Assembly (NCBI RefSeq): GCF_035582795.1
Contig: NC_134368.1
Location: 15,606,001 to 15,670,000, forward strand
Direction: 5' to 3'
Source: Mycteria americana
Lineage: Eukaryota; Chordata; Aves; Ciconiiformes; Ciconiidae
DNA: 64,000 nt
Part shown: in pieces, positions 36,601-49,300 of the stretch
Layout of the letters: each line of letters begins with the position of its first letter
How positions within the stretch are numbered: position 1 is the first letter of the stretch
Made by a program: the position numbers and the translations under genes
The notes under the pieces: generated by a model
Databases searched by the model: none
What the model was told of the DNA's origin: nothing
The model's input: only the letters and a program-made list of their open reading frames with translations

Positions 36601-39600
36601 TCCTTAGAATTTAATGTATTTCATAAATTATTCAAACTTAGCATCACCATGCCCTGCAGCAATCCTACTGCTGTCCACAGCTGGTAGCTTTATTTCCTTT
36701 GAAATAAAAGCCTCTCCAGATACAGCCACGAGATATGTTTTGGTCAGTCATACTGAGACTTTCTACTGTTGAGCCACTGACTTTGCATATAAGAAATCTC
36801 AGGTTCATTATACCAGAGAGGTTCTGGGTGAACATCAGAGGAGATCATAAGTTATGTCATATGCGTGGAGATGGAGCTACCTCAGTTTAAATCTTCAGAG
36901 TTTCCGTCTACAGATGCACTTTCCTTTTTGAGTGTCACACATGCTCATTAGCGTAATGACATTTCTCTGTATTCCTTTCGTTTAGGTGTACTTTCTTTGG
37001 TGTCACGCAAAGGATATTATCCAGTCTTTCAAAACACTTGAAAGGTAAAGAGTATCTAATCCTCATCTGGAATGCTAATAGCTGTAGGTCTGCACAGTGC
37101 TTTAACACCTACAGTTTTACTGTATGAGGGACATTGAAAACTTACAGAGCTTGGTTCTCATCTTAACTGTGTTAATATAAATAAAAAGTAACTTCATTTA
37201 CCCAAGCAAGAAGATAATAATTAGTCTGAATTACTTTATTTCTTATTTAAACTGTGCTTATATTTTATAATATACAACAGTCACAGAATAAGTATATTTT
37301 TATCGTGAGAGAGGGAAGTGGTCAATGTATGATACCACAGTGTCACTTGCTTTTTTTGAAGGAAGGAAGGGCCATGTATGTGTCTTAGGGCTATGCACTA
37401 TATTATGTTTTCTTTATTTAGCTACTGAAAGGGAATCTGCATCAGCAACCTGCAGTCAGTGCAACATATCTGAGGTATTTTAGATTGAGTTTTACGGAAA
37501 GCACCTTTTGGAACTAGGTGCAAATTCACTGGGAAATACAACCTCCCCGGTGGTATCCCATATACCCAAATCAGTAAAGGTTGTGCACATTTCTGACACC
37601 AGAACTTGGTTGTCGCAGTGTAACTGATGTGTCCTCTGAACAGCTGAATACATACATTTCTTATAGAACTGAGGACTAGTCTTTGAGGCAGCAGAGTCAG
37701 TTCCGATGTATTTTTGGTTTTGTGAGAAGGTGGAGTAATGTAGATTATCTGTACATAGAACATAAATAAACAAATATGATAACTTTTAAAATAGTCATCT
37801 CAAATTATCAATGAGCTGACCAGTTTCTATAGAAAGTAGAAGACATGTACTCAGAAACGTCATTTATGGAGAAGGTTCTCCTTTTGTTTTGCTCTCTTGG
37901 GTAAGTGTTCAAGCCCCATGCCAATGAGGAGAGAGATCTCAGAAGGCTTGCAAAGTCAGCTGGTGAAATCAGCTCTGTTTATAAGTAGAATTTTAAAAAC
38001 CCCTAACTGCAAGTGTATCAGTGAGAACAGTGCAGTAATAAAGAACTGTTTCTTGGTGAAGGAATGTTACCAGCCTCAGGTGCAGGAGGAAAACGCCTGG
38101 CTTGTCAGAAAGCAGGAGTCCCAAAAATACTTGGAGACCTACCCTCACTGTACCAGTAGTCTGAACGGGATAAAGCCCTCTGTTGGCTTCAACTCTCTCC
38201 AGGAGACAAAAATGCATGGACTAGAAGTTAGAGGAGGTGGTGGTATCTGTGAAGAAAGACCAGCCACAGTGAGTATGAAGGAGCACCGCAGAAGGCTGTG
38301 AAATACGGCTTGCAAAACAATTAACCCTGTTCAGACTATTCAGTCACTGTCATTAACATGAAGCTTGTGCAGCCCAAAGAATAGCAATCATCACATAAAA
38401 GAGCATAACAAATAATAACAGCATGGTATTAATGGTTTAATACGTTACGCCATTGTGTTTCTATAACATTTTGGAAGTCTAACATTCATTGTGCTCCACT
38501 GAGGAACTTCTTTAGAGAGATCAGTTATGATTTTATTTTCCCTGCACTGACAACTGAATAGTGCCACGTAGCATGTTTACAGAAAGTTAATGCATTTTAT
38601 TTAACATATATGGAGGTATACTCTGTGCAAATTCCTTCAATAATTACTTTATTTTTGTAGGTTTGGTGTTATCCATTCCGTGTTCACAAATTTACTCCTG
38701 TGGACAAATGGAGTGCTAACAGAGTCAAAACATCAACTGAATGAACATAAGGAAAGACTAATCACACTTGGTTTTGGGAACATAACAATAGGTAAGTGAA
38801 AGGGTTGATACATTTTGGAATTCCTGCTCTAACATGCTCTCATACAAAATACTGCATCACTGTAGGATGGAGCTGGGTCATTCATGACTATGTCGTTCCT
38901 GGGCAAATGGTAGTGAGCTGATACATGAGCAGTTCAGATCACAACTAAAATGTTATATGATCATTATCATATATGTGATTCAGGCCATAGTTTTCTGTTT
39001 ACTCATCTCCCCTTTGGATGAGGTCCAGAAGAAAAATAAATGCTGGAAGTTCCAAACAAACAAACAGATTTTTAAAAACATTTTGTTTGAGGAGTAACAT
39101 CACTGAGGAACCCCTTTATTAGTAAATCTTAGAAGTAAGTTGAACATAGCAGTGTTAAAAACAGAGGTTACTATTTTGTAAGTTATTCATAGCAAAACAA
39201 GCGTGGATAATCCTGCAGATCCTTCCCAGGAGAGTGGCTACACATGGCGTGTAATCCTATGGGATTCAGTGGAATGGCTCAGAGGGATGGGGGTTATCCA
39301 TTAGTGCTGCTTTACAAGACAAGGATTTTGCTCTGGGTGGTTCTTTTTTTATAACGAACCATTTTCTCCATTGGTAAGATGATGCAAGTTATAGTCAACA
39401 AACATTGAGTATAACTGCTGGGGACGCCTTCTGCTTTCAAATGCCACTGAAGCATAGGGAAATTAGATGTGCTTAACTTGAAAGAGAAAATAAAAGTTCT
39501 CAGCAGCTATAAGTAATTTTCTTCCCATGAAAATTTATTGGTACAGCTGATAAATTTTGATTGTGTTCACAAGGGAAAAGACAGTCAGCTTTTGAGAAGG

Positions 39601-42600
39601 AAAATGTATGTTTTCCCACCCAGTGAATTCAATAGTGCCTGTATCCTAAACCCTCCTGATTTTGGCCTACAAAGCCAAAGCCTGAACTAATTTCTTATTT
39701 GTCTATTTATAGCCTGTATAAATTGAAAAATTTTAGGCATTTTTAACAATTCCTGCCAAAGTTCACATATAAGTGAAAATTTTAAAATCTGTAAAATAGT
39801 ATTTTCAGTATAACTGTGTCTAAAATGATGCCCACAATTTTACCTCTATTTGTGAGTGTTACCCTTTAGCTGTATCTATGGAAACTATCTACTTTCCATT
39901 AATAATCAGGTAGCTGAATTGATAGTTCAGAGATTTTGTAATCATGTGGAGCATTAGTAGAGAGCAGGCAAATCACAAGTTAGTGGCTCTTCTTGATATT
40001 TCTACTTGTTAAATAGAAGCAGTTTCCTTATATTATTTCCTATCATTCTGCTGCCAGAATTTTTACACAATTATGAATAGTCAGAAATAGCATCTGAAAC
40101 AAGGGGGAGTGAAGTAGTGATCTGCAAGGCAACTTTGGCATTAACATACAACCCACTGCAAAAACAATTTTTTTTCATCTCTTAGCAGTGTGTGCTTGAG
40201 ACAAAACAATACCAACTTTCTCCTCTCCTCTTCTCTTCTAAAATTATAGAAAACAAAAGAAAAACTTCCAGGCAGAAATCTAAGATCAGCACCTAAAAAT
40301 GTGTTCTTCAGCATGTATGTTTATGTATTTATAAATAAACACATTGTGAAAATAAGTATTTTTTGTTCTGCCACTGTGGAAATTTCTGATTTCTGAAATT
40401 TTCTGATTTCTGAAATTATTTGCTTAGGTTATAAATGCACATTAAATATATTTATTTTACAAATACGAGCAATTGCTCATTGAAATACCTTAGCGGTTTA
40501 CAACGCAGGTAACTGCACTGCAGAGAGATAATGATTTCATAGATTCTTCTCAAAAGGAGAAGATTGATTTTTAATTTTTTTTTAACCTTAAAACTATACT
40601 GGTACATTGAGTGAAATATCTGTGGTTTACTTCACCTCTTTTCTAGACATAAACAACTTTTTAATAAAGTGGTTTTGGTATCAGAAGCCACACTAACGTA
40701 AATAACTGATAAAAATGAGAGTAGAACTGAGCCCTTTCCTTGTTAAGCTTGTTCTTGATCTGATCCACAGATCCTGGGCCTTCTATAAAAGCCTTCTAAA
40801 CTGAAGGGCTGAGGACTCAAAGCCCTTGGGATCTGGATTTCTGTGTTACAAAAAAAGTACCCTGCTGAAGTTTGGTTCATGACGTGATTATTGCTCAGTG
40901 GCTGAGCAGTGAAGTCAGAGATCATAGTTCAGTGCATGTGCAAAAGCTTTGTTAGGTTAATGACTTCAATGACGAGACCTTTTCTTAGGTGGCTAACTGG
41001 GTGGCATGATGTGTTGTTTGACCTTTTATGTTTTATTATTTTATTTGTGTTTTATTTATTCACTTTAAATGAGAAATCCTTATAAAGCACACAACTAATC
41101 TTTCCCTCTCCTTTAGTTTTAGATGATCATGCACCTCAATGCAATTGCACAACAACAACTCTCTGTTCGATATTTTCTCAAGGAATATATTATCTATACC
41201 CCTTTAATATAGAGTACCACATCCTAGCATCCACGATGCTCTATGTCCTGTGGAAGAACATTGGCCGCAAAGTCGAGCACCACCAGCAACACAAAACTCC
41301 ATTCAAATTCCACGGCATAACTATTGGAATGATTTGTGGACTAATCGTGTTAACTAGCACAATAGCCATAGTTGTTGTGTATTTAATTCAGATTGGACGT
41401 TCGAAAATCAAAAGCGAGTTAGCACTTACTATGTTTTACTTGCATGCTATCTTTGTGTTGGCTCTCATGTGTACAGCTGGAATTGTCGCCCTTCTCATCT
41501 ACAGACTGGAAGATAGATCGCTGGATAATTCAAAAAATCCTGCTCGAAAACTTGATGCAGAACTGCTGGTGGGCACAGCTGCAGGGTCCTGGCTCCTCTC
41601 CTGGGGCTCGATCCTCGCCATTATCTGTGCCCAGGCTCATCCAAAATACACATGGTATAACCTGCCCTACTCCATCCTGGTTATTATTGAGAAATATATT
41701 CAGAACCTCTTTATCATTGAATCCATACATCGTGAGCAGGAAAAGGTGAACGATGATATTAAAACTCTTCGAATAGTGACTATATCTCGAGGGAGCACTT
41801 TATCGCTTACCCCCTCGTACAAAGAGATTTACAATGGCAGAGCTGCTCGTGGCAGCGGAGAGGTACCCTGCCTGTTCAAGGACAGTATCTGTGGGAGAGA
41901 AAATGGTGGTGCTGGTGGTGCCAAAGAAGAAACAAGTCAGGAAAATAGTTCAGTCATGCATTCAGCCTCAGATTTCTCATTTTACAGTAGAAACTCAGTT
42001 ACTAACAACAAGAGAAGAGTTCTGAAGAACATCGCTGCATTTTTATTCCTATGCAATCTTTCGGTAAGACATTTTGAGCATAATTCACAAGTTAATACCC
42101 AAAAGCTTCCCAACCTTTCAAGCCTGATAAGTATATTAAAATTACATGGTTCTATAGCTTGTAGCAAGTAAATTTTACTTCTTCTGGAAGAATAAGTGAA
42201 TGTGCCTTTGGGGAACAAAGTTTATTTAAACATGGAATCTGGGACCCTAGCCTCGTTTCAGTCACAGTACAAAAACTGTAGCAGGAGCGGAAGCTGAAAT
42301 CCTCTTCCACCAGTGTGCCCCAGTAGCAACCGGGAGGGTTTTCCTAGGGATTTCTGAAACCAAATTGCAGTTCGGTGAGTTCACAGTCATTAAGGGCTAG
42401 TCACTGGTATCGCTGGTGATTAATATTGGCCTTGCGTTCTTTCCTTGCAGCTTTGGATACCACCGGCATTCGGGTGCCGCCCGGAATATGACAATGGACT
42501 AGAAGAAGTAGTTTTTGGCTTTGAACCCTGGATAATTGTTGTGAACCTTGCAATGCCTTTTTCTATTTTCTATCGGATGCATTCAGCTGCCTCACTCTTT

Positions 42601-42621
42601 GAGGTCAATTGTAAAACGTAG
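27318..42621 (+). CDS. OTOP1: OTOP1, otopetrin 1 proton channel (gene span)
   Basis: Otopetrin 1 is a multi-pass, zinc-sensitive proton channel, needed for otoconia in the inner ear and known as a sour-taste channel in mammals. Six coding exons join in frame: 27318-27603, 33887-34023, 36986-37044, 38661-38791, 41117-42063 and 42451-42621 (phases 1, 0, 2, 1, 0), giving 576 residues against about 612 in human. Family landmarks are YPQKNAEILSSQYG (14-27), AWAVHAVGIS, KDTHAGARWL, KIGYYIDFSNCL, FPVTHAVHT, FGVIHSVFTNLLLW, YYLYPFNIEYH, MLYVLWKNIGRK, ARKLDAELLVGTAAGSW, YTWYNLPYSI, YIQNLFIIESIHRE, LWIPPAFGCRPEYDNG and VNLAMPFSIFYRMH. Twelve helices are expected from the family. No in-frame ATG occurs upstream of 27318 although the frame is open to about 27057. 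Introns are 6.3, 3.0, 1.6, 2.3 and 0.4 kb. Confidence 0.96.
31196..31653 (+). repeat. CCTTC/CCTTG pentanucleotide satellite array
   Basis: About 458 bp of 5-bp units. The left end (31206-31270) has a 20-bp higher-order unit, CCTTGCCTCACCTCGCCTCG, repeated about three times. The middle mixes CCTTG and CCTTC. The right end (31486-31650) is 33 uninterrupted CCTTC copies. The other strand is a pure-purine tract with GGG every 5 bases. All long open frames here are artefacts of a 5-bp repeat that lacks stop codons. Confidence 0.98.
32088..32162 (-). mobile_element. CR1 LINE scrap
   Basis: ATCATAGAATAATTTAGGTA, then GGAAGGAACCT and GATCATCTAGTCCAACACC, the reverse complement of a CR1 3' end. About 75 bp are left in OTOP1 intron 1, antisense to the gene. 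Confidence 0.82.
33887..34023 (+). CDS. OTOP1: OTOP1 coding exon 2
   Basis: Acceptor TTCATTTGTAG ends at 33886 and donor CAG|GTAAAA begins at 34024. It encodes CGITLFAVITLFLDSFKIGY and continues through YYIDFSNCL to VHTILQ. Confidence 0.94.
34024..36985 (+). other. OTOP1: OTOP1 intron 2
   Basis: About 3 kb of AT-rich intron between well-defined splice sites. Short open frames are present but none is recognised. Confidence 0.85.
36986..37044 (+). CDS. OTOP1: OTOP1 coding exon 3
   Basis: A 59-nt exon with acceptor TTTCGTTTAG and donor AAAG|GTAAAG. It encodes VYFLWCHAKDIIQSFKTLE, which matches the human exon almost residue for residue. Confidence 0.94.
37045..38660 (+). other. OTOP1: OTOP1 intron 3
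   Basis: A 1.6-kb intron. It contains a 134-codon frame on + (37897-38301) and a 113-codon frame on - (37422-37763), neither with a recognisable domain; both are taken as chance. Confidence 0.85.
38661..38791 (+). CDS. OTOP1: OTOP1 coding exon 4
   Basis: Acceptor TATTTTTGTAG and donor ATAG|GTAAGT. It encodes FGVIHSVFTNLLLWTNGVLT, then ESKHQLNEHKERLITLGFGN and ITI. Confidence 0.95.
38792..41116 (+). other. OTOP1: OTOP1 intron 4
   Basis: A 2.3-kb AT-rich intron. A short direct repeat of TTCTGATTTCTGAAATT occurs near 40384-40418. Nothing else recognised. Confidence 0.85.
41117..42063 (+). CDS. OTOP1: OTOP1 coding exon 5 (large exon)
   Basis: Acceptor TCTCCTTTAG ends at 41116 and donor TCG|GTAAGA begins at 42064. 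It encodes about 315 residues with several membrane helices, from LDDHAPQCNC to FLFLCNLS. It includes a poorly conserved Gly/Ala/Ser-rich cytoplasmic linker (about GRAARGSGEV to EETSQENSS), where otopetrins usually diverge. Confidence 0.96.
42064..42450 (+). other. OTOP1: OTOP1 intron 5
   Basis: A 387-bp intron with good splice sites. The frame of exon 5 runs on for about 36 codons past the donor, so intron retention would give a different C-terminus. Confidence 0.85.
42451..42621 (+). CDS. OTOP1: OTOP1 coding exon 6
   Basis: Acceptor TTTCCTTGCAG ends at 42450. It encodes LWIPPAFGCRPEYDNGLEEV, then the last helix and SLFEVNCKT with TAG at 42619-42621. Confidence 0.96.
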   Translation, partial: LWIPPAFGCRPEYDNGLEEVVFGFEPWIIVVNLAMPFSIFYRMHSAASLFEVNCKT

Positions 42622-42861
42622 ATCATATACGGTCCCTCAGGGAACAATTGATTGAATAGTTAATTAAATAAATAACAGTTGAATGAGTGGATGGATGAAT
42701 GAGTGAACGTAACAACAGCTGCTCAATAAATAGAAGATTCAATAATTTTTTTTTAAAGACGGGACCACAGCTAATAGCATGTAATTTTTTTTTTATTTTT
42801 CTTCCACATATTTTGTTACATATGTGGTGTTATTGTATAGGTACACTTTTCAGAATCATAT

Positions 42862-42884
42862 TAGTGTTAATATGATTAACACTA
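42862..42884 (+). repeat. inverted repeat, 10-bp perfect arms, 3-nt loop
   Basis: TAGTGTTAAT at 42862-42871 is the exact reverse complement of ATTAACACTA at 42875-42884, separated by ATG. If OTOP1 uses the AATAAA at 43346 this would be a tight hairpin in its 3'-UTR. Confidence 0.9.
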
Positions 42885-43345
42885 CATAGTAAAGTTAATT
42901 TGATCTCATTAATCTTTGTTTTAGTCATCTGGGTTTTGTCCTCTATATAATTTGTATTGCTTTGTTTTCATTCATTGTGGCTTGTGAAAGGGGTTTTAAA
43001 AAAAAATCTATATGACTTAGGAGGGAAAATCCGAGGAACAGCTAAACTGAGTGATGCTCCTGAATCACAGAGATACTATGAAAACTCGAACTCTTAATTG
43101 CTAGCTATGTTTTTATAGTAAAAACTGAAAACATTTGCTATTTAGTTGGGATGTGGGAATTATTTTAAACTTCCTGAATACTGATTAAAAAAATCAATAT
43201 GTAATTATTATTTTCTTAACCATAAGCAAGAAATCCAGGTAAATAACATGTATGGTTAGGTATTGTGCTGTATATAATTCTGATAAAATATATTTCTTTT
43301 CATGCATCTCCCCTGTCTTGTATTTACTATATGACATAACTGAGA

Positions 43346-43351
43346 AATAAA
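43346..43351 (+). terminator. OTOP1: candidate OTOP1 polyadenylation signal (AATAAA)
   Basis: AATAAA about 725 nt after the OTOP1 stop. Other AATAAA copies occur nearer the stop, so usage is uncertain. Confidence 0.3.
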
Positions 43352-43365
43352 GTTACTCCTTTTAC

Positions 43366-46300
43366 TTAATTCTTTATTCACACATCCTTGAAATGTTTTA
43401 AGAGAGAAAACTAGTCTTATAGCTTATGTTTAGGTATATATGTTCTGTTGCCAGAATGGTATATATTCCCTGTACAATTTTTTTATAAGCTGCTAATGTC
43501 TTTGTCGTTCAGTCTCCTGGTTGGAAGATAATCATATGTCTTCGTACAGGGATGCCGTAGAGCATAGCTGATGCCTCTAGAAATCTAGAGGGCCCTTGGC
43601 TGAGGATCTTACAAGCATGGTTTACAACTGTTTGAACATAATCTCAAATCCCTAGGATATTTAGCTGCCTGAATTCTCACAGGAAATAGTGAAAAGTCGG
43701 GTGCCTGAATATTCTTAGAATCCGGACCTGTAAGATGGGAAGACTGGAGCAATGACCAGAGTACTAGAAGGGAGTGACAGATCAATTACTGGATAGCCCT
43801 TGCTAACTCACTAATGATCTAGTCCTAAATCTGGTGGGTCAGGGGCTGCAAAATTTCTGCCCGTCGTTCCTCAAAGGGCAGTTATACTTTTAACCACAGT
43901 TGCCACTGCCACCTGCCTGGAAGTAGTCCTATTTCTGCATGGGAGAGGTCTGCTTCTGAGACAGAAGATTTCAGCAGTCTTGCCTGCTCTCACGCATCAG
44001 AACAAAAATTTTGGCTTTGTACCACTAGATGGCAAACACAGACCATTCGATAAATTATCCGAGTCCTTCCAGGAGTTGCTTCACATCATAATTAATCTTC
44101 AGTTCTATTTTGCGGTACACACAGCCATTACCTGCTTTACCTGTTGCAAAACCCAGATCAGGCAAAGCAACTTTCATCTGAAGTCTCAGGTGAAGTCTGG
44201 ATTAGATGAACCGTCAGCAAGGCTGAGCGAAGCAATTCCAGTTGTTTGAGTGGTTTTTCGAAGTCACCACCTGATCACATTGCTGTAATCGCTGCCTTTC
44301 TCTAGGGCCGCTTGTCATGCTCTTTTATCACATCTCTGTTAGTTCTTACATTCGTTCTGGAGAGTAGCCTTTTCTGTCTTTCCACTTGAACATAGTAGCT
44401 TGATCTCACCTACTTCCAAGCAAATACCAGCTCTAACCACATCACTCGGTTGTCTCTTAGACTGTTTTCATTTTAAGTAGAGTGAATAGGGCCATCCAGA
44501 TAATTAAATAAAGCTTTAATCTTCCTTCCAAATCAACTGTTGGACCAACTCGCCAGCTAATTCTGGTATCAGAAAAAAATAAATTCACTCAGTAAGCCCA
44601 CAAATTCTACTTCATCTTTTAAGTGCTCATAAAGATGGCTAGAGGAAGCCTGTTTCTTCCTCCTCCCCTTCCGTGGGATGGGTCCCATGTCATTCTTCAG
44701 CTAGAACTGGTGCTCTTCAGCTGATTCCCAGCATTTGTGTTCAACCAAAGCAGAGCTAGCTAATCCCTAGGGCCAAGAAGGGGCCATATGCTCTATTACA
44801 CTTAGCACACATTTGGAAGTTCCAAAAATAAACAACATCCTTATTTGTTATATTTAATCTGCAATTACTTAGACCTTTCTGTTTCTTAACATTACTATTG
44901 AAATAATTTCATTTGTCCACAATATTAAATTGATTTTTGAGTGCTGAAATTGAAGTTTATTCAGAAAAGTGAATTAAGGCAGCACTCTGGCAGTGAGCAA
45001 ATACTTTAAACATGCTAATGGGCAAATTCTATTCCGAGCTGCACTGATGAAACCCCGCTGACTTAAATGGTTCTGTTTCAGGGAACTGGAGACTAGATTT
45101 TGGTCTGAGAAGCTTAAGAGGTTTTCACGACAGGACTTCTCTCAAAAAATATTGTTTCATCCAAATGCAGAATATTTTATGGAAGTACATCTTAGTTTAA
45201 CTCCTCTTGAAGCAATGATGAGTCATGCAGTTCTGAACATTTTAGAAACATAGATTTTTAAGAAACATAAATTTTTGGACCAGGAACAATAAACAGATTG
45301 TTTAACATAGTGTGACCTCTAGCTCTCTGATCAGTGCTAAACCTGGGCTTTCTCAAACATTTGCTTTCAAACTTCTCTTTTTTTGTCTTTCCCTAGCATA
45401 TAACAACAATATTAATTTATCACAGTTTTAAAAATATAAGATATAGCACGAAGTTACCGTATTTCTGCCTACCTATCTGCTCAAGCATGTGAGAGGAGGC
45501 TGGAGAGCTGGCCTACCCAGGAGAGAGGTCTAACAGCTGCTCATGGTTATGTTCCCGAGGTGCCTCTGGGGGACAGTTTGTCTAATTTGAGATCTCCAGG
45601 CAATGTCTTTGAGACCAATTTAATATTATTTAAAAAAAGATATTTTTTTTTTAAAGGGAATTTCTTTAGTCAACTCCAAAATGCACTTGGTATGTACAGG
45701 ATTCTAAATTTTTGCTGTATAATCTTAATCAGAAAGCTATTCTCTGATGTTCATCATATCCTTCTCTTAGACTCTTCCACTCCTTCTCTTCCTCCCTAGA
45801 TAATTTTATTTATTCAATAATATGTGCTTGGATAGCATTTAAACTCATATACGTACAGGAATAAAGGCTGCTAAGGTGCAAAAAGATTCCTACAATCCTC
45901 AAGCATTTGCCTGAACAATCAAACTTGCATGACCATAGATTTTTCCCAGTGTTTTTTAGTGTCAGTGACACTAAGGTGGAAGAAGGTGGAGGAGTCACAG
46001 TCAAGTCTTTCTAAAAGAACTGAATTCCTTTTACTAGTATTTCTCAATACTTTGAATTTCCTCTTTTAATCACTTTAAAAAAAATTCCAATGACCATTTG
46101 ATAATTTTTGAAATATTCCTGTGTTGTCTGGCCCACTTGTGGCCCATAAACTTTGAGTGGGCTATATCAGTGCAGAGAAGTAGATGGGTCCAGAAAATGG
46201 CAGAGGGGGAAATTATCCAGGTAATTTAAGCACATGCTTCTTTCCACTGACTAGGGAATTTAAGGTCCTTATGAGGATGATTAGTTAATTCAAACAAAAA

Positions 46301-49300
46301 AGTGACTGTCTCTTCCATTGAGCAGCATGTAATAAATCCTTCAAGATCTAATCTGCTCTTTCCTAAGTAGGGGCACATAGTACATCTTGCTTGTGTTATT
46401 CTGCCTTTTCCTGCAAAAGCGCTGAACAAAGCAGGATTTGGATAAAAAGAAAATTAAAGATATAGTAGTTTTGTTAAGTTGTAGGCTTTGTTGTTTGCTG
46501 GAGTTGTTTCTAGCTGAAAATAAAGGGCAAATTTCAATCATCATCATAATGCGACCAGGGTAATTTACTTGTAAACTTGATGACAATGTTTTGTGTAGCC
46601 AATATGAATTTTAATTTAATTTATTACTTAATAACATTAAGAAATGCTTAGAAATCACATTTGCAAGAATAAAGAGAAAAAGGCTTTTTAAAAGGGTAGC
46701 TCTTCAGAGCTTTCTCTAAGGTGAGGTTCTGGACACTAGACTGTGGATTTACAGACGATGCTTTCATTTTAACGGTTAACACCACTTCTTTACTTGTATC
46801 TGACTAGCCCTGTGATGGCCCTGTTGAAGTTTTAGCAAGGCAGGTCAGAAAGCAGCTTGGCAAAACCAATGAATACTACTTGAATGTTATTTATTCTCTA
46901 TGTGACCTGACAGTACGTAAAACACAGGTTGAGTGGAGATATGAGTATCTGCTCGTAGTGATGTACAAATACCCTTAAATGATTCATTTCTGGATCCTGA
47001 GAAATGACTCTGTGGATACCACTGACCATATCTTATATGAAGTATTACCAAAACCAAACATGCACTCAATAAATTACATCTGAAATCTATGAAATAAAAA
47101 AGATCCCTAAGCTTGAAGATTTTAATACAAACATTCATTTTTAAAATTTTCCTACCTTGCTCTGTCAGATTAGAGATGATGCACACACAGCTGGCTCATT
47201 GGATCCCTTATTCTCTAGGACTCTTGTCCCCAGGGATTTGGCCTCATTCTGAGCATGCATGAATAAAATGAGATCTGGATTTAAACAGAATTGAAGCAGC
47301 TGCAATTGTTAAGAGGAACCTTAAAAACCAGGGTTGGCTCTATTAGCTTTAAAGGTTGAATTTGATCTTGAAGTTGATTATAGTGGGAAATCTCGCTTTA
47401 ATGTCAATAGTCAATGGTTAGAGTCCTTTTTTTTATTAGGTGTGTTATTTCCCATAAATTCATTTGGCTGAGATTGAAAGCAAAACTTGCAGTTTTCTAT
47501 GGCATGTCTCCTGTCTTCCTCTGCTACTGTACTTCACCTAAAAAAGAACTGAGTTTCATTCCTATAAATAATGTCCTTTGGTAAAATCTTTACCAACACA
47601 TTTTTTAATTCTTGCCAGAAGTAAATTCAGGCCTAAGAATATGTTATCAAAGAAAGATAGATGCAGTAGGTGATTTGTGAAAATACAGGAATGGCAGGAA
47701 AACCAGTTGCCATCTCTCTCCTTGACTTGCAACAAACACAATTTATTATCTTTACACAACATTTTCTATCAAAACCTGTACAAGCAGTGGGTGCTTCATG
47801 TTTATTTTCCAACAGATCTTTGCTTGAACATCACTGCAACATACCTGGAATCAAAAGCCAGTTTGTGAAAAGCACACATTGATCCATTAATTCCAGGGAA
47901 CCACATCAGCATGTTAATCAAAGCAGAGTGAAGAACAGCTCCTGTCCACACAGCCAGGATTATCAAGGATACCGTAACTTCTTTATTCAATTTATTCTGC
48001 AATCAAATATTTATCAGGCTTAACTGAAGATCAGAATGCTTTTTAAAAATGCATGGAAACAATTCATAACATATCTAGGGCTAAATCTACACTTGGTGTT
48101 TGGTTCAATCTTGAGTCCATCATCTTCTGAATTTAGTAATTTCACCTCTACAGGCAATGACCTTTGTAGGAAGGCAGCAACTAACAGCTATGAGGTAGTA
48201 AGCAAGAGCTTCATAACAATGTCTTAATGGTAGCTGGTTACATGGTTACCTTCCTCATCCCTCCTGTTGCTCCTCTCCCAGGTACGAGGAGCGCTCCTGC
48301 AGAGCTCCCCAGGTGGGATTTTCCATCACTGCCTGCTTGAATCAAATAGCTTCATTACCAAGAAATTCTTTAATAAGACGTACCACCAGTCAAACTTTTG
48401 AAAATATTCTTGAGCCCTTTTCCAAGCATCAGTGTCTTTCTTCTCTCCAAACCTTTAATTTTATTTTCTTTGCTCACCATTTTGGAAAACCTTTCCCGTG
48501 CAATAAAAGTCAAGAACCCAAACTTCACTACGTCAAGAAGAGATGACTGTGCCTGCATTTGACATCAGCTCTGTGTGTAGGTGTGGCACTGGCACTGAAC
48601 CTGTGAGATGTGGCCACCACGTACAGGTAAGATCTGTCAGAGGGAAGCCAGTCCACACACCGCTGGGTGGGGACCTGACACTGCAACAACATAAATTAGT
48701 GGGGCATAATTAATAGATTTAATGACCCAAGGAAGGAAACTACCTCATATTCTGTCAAAGCAGACGCAAATGTTAAACTTTTGTGGAACTATAATTCTCA
48801 CGATTATCTTTTATGTTTGGATAGAGCTACAGCTAAAATAAAATGGCCCATCCTTCTTCAGGCCAAAAATCTCAGTCAATAGTACTAAAAGGAATTGCAT
48901 TAGCTAGTTATTTTTAACTATAAAGGCCACGGCAGCAACAATAAGTATTTGCAAATTATTCTAAAATTAAAATTCAGATCCAGAGCTGGGTATCATTATT
49001 GCAGGTAATTAGTGCAATCAGTACAGCCTACGTGAAACAAACAATTCACAAATATCAGATAATTTGATCTGCAATATTTTCTTTGATGAAAGCAGCTAGA
49101 CAATATTTCAATTGATAGTTTCTGTCCTTGGCTTTGTTTTCCGGTTTAACATTTGGGAACCTGCTGCTCCCTACAGCAACTCTTTTTGTCTCGGATCAAT
49201 AGACATTTTATGTTTCATGAAGCCCAGCCTGTGTACAGTTACCTCTGCCAAATCCCCAAGGCAAAAATAGTCTTTTAACAGATCTTCAAAGTTGGTGTAT

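Larger units (their letters stand above)
42622..43365 (+). other. OTOP1: OTOP1 3'-UTR, probable
   Basis: AT-rich sequence after the stop, with a perfect 10-bp hairpin at 42862-42884. A candidate poly(A) signal AATAAA lies at 43346-43351; an earlier AATAAA lies near 42725. Confidence 0.4.

Noticed and set aside
37422-38301. 113-codon minus and 134-codon plus frames in OTOP1 intron 3
   Set aside because: No recognisable domain, no better splice signals than background, and they lie within a well-defined intron.
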